A stretch of 26,612 nt of DNA from an uncultured Bacteroidales bacterium (GTDB lineage: Bacteria > Bacteroidota > Bacteroidia > Bacteroidales > Lentimicrobiaceae): assembly GCA_937894795.1 (NCBI GenBank), contig CALCQV010000037.1, positions 1-26,612 on the forward strand. The letters are read 5' to 3'. This document shows, in pieces, positions 22,131 to 26,612 of this stretch. The notes beneath the pieces were generated by a model, which saw only the letters and a list, made by a program, of their open reading frames with translations, ran no database searches and had not been told where the DNA came from. A program made the position numbers and the translations under genes. How positions within the stretch are numbered: position 1 is the stretch's first letter; each line of letters opens with the position of its first letter.

Positions 22131-22158
22131 TATTTTTAAAAAAGTAACATTTGAAAGT

Positions 22159-22395
22159 ATGGATATAAAGATATTGGGTACCGGATGTCAAAAGTGTAAG
22201 GCTATTGAAAAAGCAACACGTGATTTTGTTGAACATAATGGTATTGATGCAACTGTGACTAAAGTTGATGATATCATGGAAATAATGTCGTATGGAGTTA
22301 TGGTAACACCGGCAATTGTTATAGATGGAAAAGTAGTTGTTAAAGGGAGAGTCCCTTCGGATATTGAGATTGCTAAGTTTATAATGGGTCACTAA
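22159..22395 (+). CDS. small thioredoxin-fold redox protein (TIGR00412-like)
   Basis: A 78-residue single-domain thioredoxin-like protein. The active site GTGCQKC puts Cys10 and Cys13 in a CxxC pair, and VTPAIVIDGKVVVKGRVPS supplies the cis-proline and the typical C-terminal strands of the 'redox-active disulfide protein 2' family. It has no signal peptide and so is cytoplasmic. An open frame reaches upstream to 22090, but the promoter at 22123 and homologue lengths favour ATG 22159. It is first of three genes; the next starts 14 nt after its stop. It probably hands electrons to the membrane protein downstream. Confidence 0.9.
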   Translation: MDIKILGTGCQKCKAIEKATRDFVEHNGIDATVTKVDDIMEIMSYGVMVTPAIVIDGKVVVKGRVPSDIEIAKFIMGH

Positions 22396-22409
22396 AATAT
22401 TTGACAAAA

Positions 22410-22838
22410 ATGAAAAGAATTATCTTGCTTACTATGCTATTCGTTGGTCTGACAATGATATCATGCAATTCTACTACTGATACTTCAGAAAAGGCAGCCA
22501 CTACTGTTGAAAAGGCTGATGTCATGGTTTATTATTTTCATTATACCAGGCGATGTGCTACGTGTAATGCTGTAGAAGAAGTTACCAGGTTAGCTTTAAA
22601 TGAATACTTTAAGGATAAGGTTCAGGATGGTGAAATTGCATTTCAGTCAATAAATATCGAAGATAAAGAAGGAGAAACTACTGCTAATAAACTGGAAATT
22701 GCAGGGCAGGCACTTATTGTATTGAAAGGTGAGCAGAAGACTGATTTGACAGAAAAAGCATTCCTTTATGCTGTTAGTGAACCTGAAAAGCTTAAAGCAG
22801 AAGTTAAAACTGCTGTTGATGCTGTTTTAAACCTATAA
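22410..22838 (+). CDS. ArsF-family CxxC lipoprotein
   Basis: A 142-residue exported protein. A signal peptide leads to a lipobox-like LTMISC with Cys19, so it is probably lipid-anchored facing the periplasm. The mature part has YYFHYTRRCATCNAVEE with the redox pair Cys49/Cys52 on a thioredoxin-like fold. The pattern matches the family named 'nitrophenyl compound nitroreductase subunit ArsF'; that name comes from aromatic arsenical work in other bacteria and the activity here is untested. A TTG at 22401 is in frame, but ATG 22410 gives a normal signal peptide. ArsG-like gene starts 3 nt after its stop, so translation is probably coupled. Confidence 0.82.
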   Translation: MKRIILLTMLFVGLTMISCNSTTDTSEKAATTVEKADVMVYYFHYTRRCATCNAVEEVTRLALNEYFKDKVQDGEIAFQSINIEDKEGETTANKLEIAGQALIVLKGEQKTDLTEKAFLYAVSEPEKLKAEVKTAVDAVLNL

Positions 22839-22841
22839 TTA

Positions 22842-23537
22842 ATGGAGTTCCTGAACACACTACTTGAGAATTCTCAATATGGAATTCTTACTGCTTTTAT
22901 TTTAGGTATACTTACTGCCTTAAGTCCTTGTCCTTTAGCTGCTAACATTTCTGCTATTGGATTTATAAGCCGCGATCTTGAAAATAAGAACAGGGTATTT
23001 ATCAGTGGAATTATTTACACACTGGGAAGAGCAATATCCTATACAGCAATTGGCGTCATACTTTTTCTTGGAGCCAGTAAATTTGATATTGTTCGTATTT
23101 TTCAAGGATGGGGTGAGAAATTACTTGGACCTCTTCTCATCCTTATTGGTTTGGTAATGTTGGACTTCATCAAAATTAAAATTCCAGGATTTAATTTAGC
23201 TGACAAGATGGAGAATCGTGCTAAGGGGGGCTATTGGAGTACACTTTTATTAGGCATTGTATTAGCATTAGCCTTTTGTCCATATAGTGGTGTTCTCTAT
23301 TTTGGAATGTTGATACCACTCTCAATCGCGAGTCCATCGGGATTGTTTTTACCCTTAATTTATGCCATTGCAACTGGTCTGCCTGTGATTCTTTTTGCTT
23401 ATTTACTTGCCTATGCTGTTGGCAATGTTGGTAAAGCATATAATAAACTCAAGGCTTTTGAGTTCTGGTTTAGAAGAATTACAGCTATCCTATTCATTTT
23501 AGTAGGAATATATTACATCCTGCAATACTTTTTGTGA
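22842..23537 (+). CDS. CcdA/DsbD-like membrane protein, ArsG family
   Basis: A 231-residue polytopic inner-membrane protein with about six hydrophobic segments. Each half carries one Cys-Pro in a helix: SPCPLAANISAIG (Cys30) and AFCPYSGVLYFG (Cys146). This is the CcdA/DsbD arrangement that moves electrons from cytoplasmic thioredoxin to periplasmic thiols. The SPCPLA-AxI-GFISR form matches the family named 'aromatic aminobenzylarsenical efflux permease ArsG'. With a cytoplasmic CxxC thioredoxin and a periplasmic CxxC lipoprotein upstream, the simplest reading is a transmembrane thiol relay; arsenical efflux or another substrate remains possible. No arsR or arsC gene is adjacent. Confidence 0.82.
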   Translation: MEFLNTLLENSQYGILTAFILGILTALSPCPLAANISAIGFISRDLENKNRVFISGIIYTLGRAISYTAIGVILFLGASKFDIVRIFQGWGEKLLGPLLILIGLVMLDFIKIKIPGFNLADKMENRAKGGYWSTLLLGIVLALAFCPYSGVLYFGMLIPLSIASPSGLFLPLIYAIATGLPVILFAYLLAYAVGNVGKAYNKLKAFEFWFRRITAILFILVGIYYILQYFL

Positions 23538-23673
23538 TTGGTTATTGATAATTGTGTAATAGTAGTTATATACCTGCATTTCATTTTAGTGATATAAATC
23601 TCAACTCAGAGGTTGAACAAGATAATTAGTCAACAACCAACACAATTAAAAGAGATGCACCTGCTATTTTGAT

Positions 23674-23681
23674 TAATTTTG
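23674..23681 (+). promoter_or_regulatory. -7 element of the dapD operon
   Basis: TAATTTTG is a perfect match, 17 nt before the ATG at 23699. No TTG is seen at the -33 distance. Confidence 0.62.
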
Positions 23682-23698
23682 TCTGAATTTATCAAGGG

Positions 23699-24517
23699 AT
23701 GTTAGAACAATTAGAGAAAATTATCAATAAAGTCTGGGATGACCGGGAACTGCTCAATAACATTGATGCAAAGAATAGTATTGAGACTGTAATTGATTTG
23801 TTGGATAAAGGAGAGTTGAGGGTTTCTGAACCTACAATTAACGGTTGGATTGTTAATGAATGGGTAAAGAAGGCTGTTATATTATACTTTCCTATCCGGC
23901 ATATGGAAGTCTCTAAAGCAGGACCTTTAGAGTTTCATGATAAAATTCCCCTAAAAAGGAACTATGACTTGCAGGGAGTCAGAGTGGTGCCACCGGCAAC
24001 GGCACGATATGGTTCTTATATATCTCCAGGTGTAATTTTAATGCCATCTTATGTTAATATAGGCGCCTATATTGATTCCAATACAATGATTGACACATGG
24101 GCCACCGTTGGTTCATGTGCTCAGGTGGGGAAGAATGTTCATGTTTCAGGTGGTGTAGGTATAGGGGGTGTTCTGGAACCCGTACAAGCAAGTCCGGTAA
24201 TTATTGAAGATGGATGTTTTATAGGATCAAGATGTATTGTTGTTGAAGGTGTTCATTTACATAAAGAGGCTGTACTGGGAGCAGGCGTCGTAATTACTGC
24301 ATCCACCAAGATTATTGATGTATCAGGTGAAAATCCTATAGAGTATAAAGGAACTGTGCCACCCAGAGCTGTCGTAATACCGGGTTCTATGCCAAAAGAT
24401 TTTAAAGCCGGAACATATTACGTTTCATGCGCTTTAATAATTGGATATCGGAAAGAATCCACGAATCTGAAAACTTCACTAAATGATGCTCTTAGGGAGT
24501 ATAATATACAGGTTTGA
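23699..24517 (+). CDS. dapD: 2,3,4,5-tetrahydropyridine-2,6-dicarboxylate N-succinyltransferase
   Basis: It succinylates tetrahydrodipicolinate in the succinylase branch of diaminopimelate and lysine synthesis. The 272-residue length is normal for DapD. An N-terminal helical domain is followed by a left-handed beta-helix of hexapeptide repeats from about residue 100 to 220 (YGSYISPGVILMPSYVNIGA, IDTWATVGSCAQVGKNVHVS). GCFIGSRCIVVEGV and PPRAVVIPGSMPKDF are also typical. Start is ATG at 23699, 17 nt after a -7 element. Its TGA stop shares bases with the ATG of the next gene (TGATG). Using this gene implies the diaminopimelate route through succinylated intermediates in this organism. Confidence 0.96.
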   Translation: MLEQLEKIINKVWDDRELLNNIDAKNSIETVIDLLDKGELRVSEPTINGWIVNEWVKKAVILYFPIRHMEVSKAGPLEFHDKIPLKRNYDLQGVRVVPPATARYGSYISPGVILMPSYVNIGAYIDSNTMIDTWATVGSCAQVGKNVHVSGGVGIGGVLEPVQASPVIIEDGCFIGSRCIVVEGVHLHKEAVLGAGVVITASTKIIDVSGENPIEYKGTVPPRAVVIPGSMPKDFKAGTYYVSCALIIGYRKESTNLKTSLNDALREYNIQV

Positions 24518-25521
24518 TGGCTCAGAAAATTCTCATAATTCAGACTGCCTCATTAGGTGATGTTATTTTGTCAACTTCATTGGGAGAGATTTTATATAAA
24601 CAATATCCTGATGCTTCAATTGACTATCTGATAAAGAAAGGATATCAACAACTTTTTAATGGACATCCTTTTGTGAACAAGGTGCATGTGTGGGACAAAT
24701 CAGTCAATAAATACAAGAATCTTGTTAATTTAGCCCTGAAGATAAGAAGATTAAAATATGATGCGGTAATCAACGTACAACGTTTTGCATCCTCAGGTTT
24801 TATATCTGCCCTGTCTGGCGCTTCATTCCGCTCAGGATTTACAAAGAATCCATTATCTTTCACATTTTCACATAAGGTTGCACACGATATTAAAGGTAAT
24901 ATTCACGAAATATACAGGAACCTGGAACTGATCAAACCATTGATCAGTACTGAATTATTGCGTCCACGATTATATCCAACATCTAAAGACCTTGAATTTA
25001 CCCAACAGTGGAAAAACAAGTTTTATGTTACTATTTCGCCTGCATCACTTTACTTTACAAAGCAATTGCCAGCCGGGAAGTGGATTGAATTGATACAGAA
25101 CCTGTCTACCTCAACAAATGTAATTTTATTGGGAGGCCAACAGGATAATACTCTTTGTGAAACTATTGTAGACAGTTGTAAATCAGTGAAGGTAGTCAAC
25201 CTCGCTGGTAAACTGACTTTACTCCAATCTGCTTCAATAATGAAAGATGCAATAATGAATTATGTAAATGATTCTGCCCCACAACACATTGCTTCTGCAG
25301 TAAATGCACCCGTCACTACCGTATACTGCTCAACGGTTCCAGCTTTTGGTTTTGGGCCACTGTCAGATAATTCAACTATTATTGAAACCAATATATCTTT
25401 ATCATGCAGGCCTTGCGGATTGCATGGTTATAAAAAATGTCCGGAAGGTCATTTTAAATGTGCACAAACCATTTCTTTGTCTCAATTGTTATTACCGATG
25501 ACTTATGAACGAAGAGATTAA
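24517..25521 (+). CDS. family 9 glycosyltransferase (ADP-heptose:LPS heptosyltransferase-like)
   Basis: A 334-residue GT-B fold enzyme of GT family 9, which transfers heptose (or a related sugar) to lipopolysaccharide core on the cytoplasmic side of the inner membrane. Matching blocks are the N-terminal KILIIQTASLGDVILSTSL, VTISPASLYFTKQLPAGKW at the start of the second domain, NDSAPQHIASAVNAPVTTVY, and the C-terminal CRPCGLHGYKKCPEG with its Cys cluster. The true start is ATG 24517, overlapping the dapD stop by one base; a preceding TTG at 24514 is in frame but unlikely. The 3' end overlaps tsaC by 17 bp. The exact donor and acceptor cannot be inferred. Confidence 0.92.
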   Translation: MAQKILIIQTASLGDVILSTSLGEILYKQYPDASIDYLIKKGYQQLFNGHPFVNKVHVWDKSVNKYKNLVNLALKIRRLKYDAVINVQRFASSGFISALSGASFRSGFTKNPLSFTFSHKVAHDIKGNIHEIYRNLELIKPLISTELLRPRLYPTSKDLEFTQQWKNKFYVTISPASLYFTKQLPAGKWIELIQNLSTSTNVILLGGQQDNTLCETIVDSCKSVKVVNLAGKLTLLQSASIMKDAIMNYVNDSAPQHIASAVNAPVTTVYCSTVPAFGFGPLSDNSTIIETNISLSCRPCGLHGYKKCPEGHFKCAQTISLSQLLLPMTYERRD

Positions 25522-26080
25522 GACTGAAGTTGAGAATACCGTCAGGGTTCTTGAAGAAGGAGGTGTAATTGTATACCCTACTGATACTGTTTGGGGTTTA
25601 GGATGCGATGCTTTGAATTCAAGAGCTATTGACAGAGTATATAAGATCAAGAAAAGAGCTGAGCAAAAGAGCTTGATAATTCTGGTTGATACATTTCAAA
25701 CTTTAAGTAAATATGTGACCCGTGTACCTGATATTGCTATTGATCTCATTAGTAGTATAGAAAATCCGGTAACAGTTATATACGACAATGCCCGTAATCT
25801 GCCCCGAAATACATCAGCGCCTGATGGAACCATTGCAATCAGGGTTGTGCGTGATGAGTTTTGTCTTGCACTAATAAAAGAATTGGGTAAGCCAATAATA
25901 TCTACATCTGCAAATATTTCAGGGGAACCCACACCTTTAGTATATAAACAAATATCACAAGGCATACTTGATAATGCCGATTATGTTGTTAAGCTATTCC
26001 ATGAAAAGTTCAATCAAGGTAAGGCTTCAACAATAATCAGATTGTTCGAGAATGGTACATACAAGATTATAAGGGAGTAA
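25505..26080 (+). CDS. tsaC: L-threonylcarbamoyladenylate synthase (Sua5/YciO/YrdC family)
   Basis: It makes threonylcarbamoyl-AMP from threonine, bicarbonate and ATP for the universal tRNA modification t6A at position 37. The 191-residue protein is the short single-domain form. The core signature is VIVYPTDTVWGLGCDA near residues 19-34, then KIKKRAEQKSLIILV with the conserved Lys/Arg-Lys-Ser substrate loop, IAIRVV and STSANISGEPTP. Its ATG lies 17 bp inside the upstream glycosyltransferase gene, so translation is probably coupled. Whether this copy is TsaC itself or the related YciO cannot be settled from the sequence alone. Confidence 0.9.
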   Translation: MNEEIKTEVENTVRVLEEGGVIVYPTDTVWGLGCDALNSRAIDRVYKIKKRAEQKSLIILVDTFQTLSKYVTRVPDIAIDLISSIENPVTVIYDNARNLPRNTSAPDGTIAIRVVRDEFCLALIKELGKPIISTSANISGEPTPLVYKQISQGILDNADYVVKLFHEKFNQGKASTIIRLFENGTYKIIRE

Positions 26081-26158
26081 TTGAAATGGCATTTTTTCAT
26101 TTTGATTTCGAACCTTGGTTATCCTGACCTTTCAACTTAAGCATGTGATATTATTTCG

Positions 26159-26166
26159 TAATTTTG
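26159..26166 (+). promoter_or_regulatory. -7 element of ruvX
   Basis: TAATTTTG is a perfect match, 13 nt before the ATG at 26180. It separates ruvX from the dapD operon. No TTG is visible at the -33 distance. Confidence 0.6.
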
Positions 26167-26179
26167 CCCCCGAAATATA

Positions 26180-26612
26180 ATGATAGTGTTGGCAGGAAGG
26201 ATTATTGCAATTGATTATGGTCAAAAGAGAGTGGGACTGGCTGTTACCGATCCTGAGCAGATAATAGCCACTTCATTAACTACGGTTCGTTCAATGGATA
26301 TTATTCCATTTCTAAAAGAATATATGAAAAGCGAGCAGGTAGTAACATTTGTTGTTGGTGAACCAAGGCAAATGAACTATGAAGTTTCTGAATCTGCCAG
26401 ATTCATTGGGCCTTTCATAAAATTACTCAATAAGGAATTTCCCGATATTCCAATTGTCAGGGTTGATGAAAGATTCACTTCAAAGATGGCTATTCGTACT
26501 ATTCAGGAGTCGGGATTAAAAAAGAAAGATCGTCAAGATAAAGCATTGATAGATACTGTAAGTGCAACCCTTCTATTGCAATCATATCTTGAGCAAATTG
26601 CGAGAGCATTTT
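26180..26612 (+). CDS. ruvX: putative pre-16S rRNA nuclease / Holliday junction resolvase YqgF, 3' truncated
   Basis: An RNase H-fold nuclease (YqgF/RuvX), linked in the family both to pre-16S rRNA end processing and to Holliday junctions. The 144 codons seen contain GRIIAIDYGQKRVGLAVTD with the first catalytic Asp (residue 12), FVVGEPR, VDERFTS with the middle acidic pair, and DKALIDTVSATLLLQSYL with the C-terminal Asp. The family is usually about 140-150 residues, so nearly the whole gene is inside the window and only the stop and a few codons are cut off. ATG 26180 is the start; the N-terminus MIVLAGRIIA is three to four residues longer than usual. Confidence 0.93.
   Translation, partial: MIVLAGRIIAIDYGQKRVGLAVTDPEQIIATSLTTVRSMDIIPFLKEYMKSEQVVTFVVGEPRQMNYEVSESARFIGPFIKLLNKEFPDIPIVRVDERFTSKMAIRTIQESGLKKKDRQDKALIDTVSATLLLQSYLEQIARAF

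Noticed and set aside
22090..22158. 23-codon N-terminal extension of the thioredoxin-like protein
   Set aside because: The -33/-7 promoter lies inside it, and the shorter form matches the usual family length and start.
23538..23698. Searched the gap after the ArsG-like gene for an arsR gene, small RNA or terminator
   Set aside because: I found only the dapD -7 element; no open frame or stable inverted repeat is evident.

Overview
This window is AT-rich chromosomal DNA from a member of the Bacteroidota, most likely Bacteroidia, from an organism I cannot name. Four things point there. The gene order rsmD-coaD-NUDIX-pyrE-SRPBCC-birA-rsfS-ftsH-LUD-DUF2007-cdsA-psd is Bacteroidota-like. Shine-Dalgarno sequences are essentially absent. 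Outer-membrane proteins end in Phe and exported proteins have signal peptides ending near Ser/Ala-Gln. Above all, an 8-nt motif of the form TAnnTTTG, the Bacteroidota -7 promoter element, lies just upstream of nearly every transcription unit: 14 perfect copies and one degenerate copy for 15 units.

Region 1 (1-8372) is a housekeeping block. It covers 16S rRNA methylation (rsmD, 5' truncated), coenzyme A synthesis (coaD), a NUDIX hydrolase facing pyrE (pyrimidines), an SRPBCC protein, biotin ligase (birA), then rsfS-ftsH-LUD-DUF2007-cdsA-psd (ribosome silencing, membrane proteolysis, phospholipid synthesis). Region 2 (8373-11890) is a mixed set: a small Cys/Lys/Ala-rich exported protein with a strong terminator, a HAD phosphatase, an SPFH membrane protein paired with a 52-residue Arc-like DNA-binding protein, and a YhcC-like radical SAM protein. 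Region 3 (11911-16627, minus strand) is envelope-related: a POT/PTR peptide transporter, a 735-residue protein with a ComEA-like helix-hairpin-helix segment followed by a probable outer-membrane barrel, and a PorV/PorQ-like outer-membrane protein. Region 4 (16628-22158) holds a DUF2461 protein, an exported M3 metallopeptidase and a fused E1 alpha/beta 2-oxoacid dehydrogenase. Region 5 (22159-23537) is a compact three-gene redox operon: a tiny CxxC thioredoxin, a CxxC lipoprotein of the ArsF family and a CcdA-like membrane protein of the ArsG family. Region 6 (23674-26612) has dapD, a family 9 glycosyltransferase and a tsaC-like gene in overlapping order, then ruvX (3' truncated).

I see no tRNA, rRNA, CRISPR array or intact insertion sequence. 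The points most worth a second look are the redox operon, the HhH-barrel/PorQ-like pair, three genes whose -7 element sits only 4-5 nt before the ATG (predicted leaderless mRNAs), the altered biotinyl-AMP loop of BirA, terminator hairpins nested in the next gene's promoter, and a possible integrase N-terminal remnant at 16761-16844.
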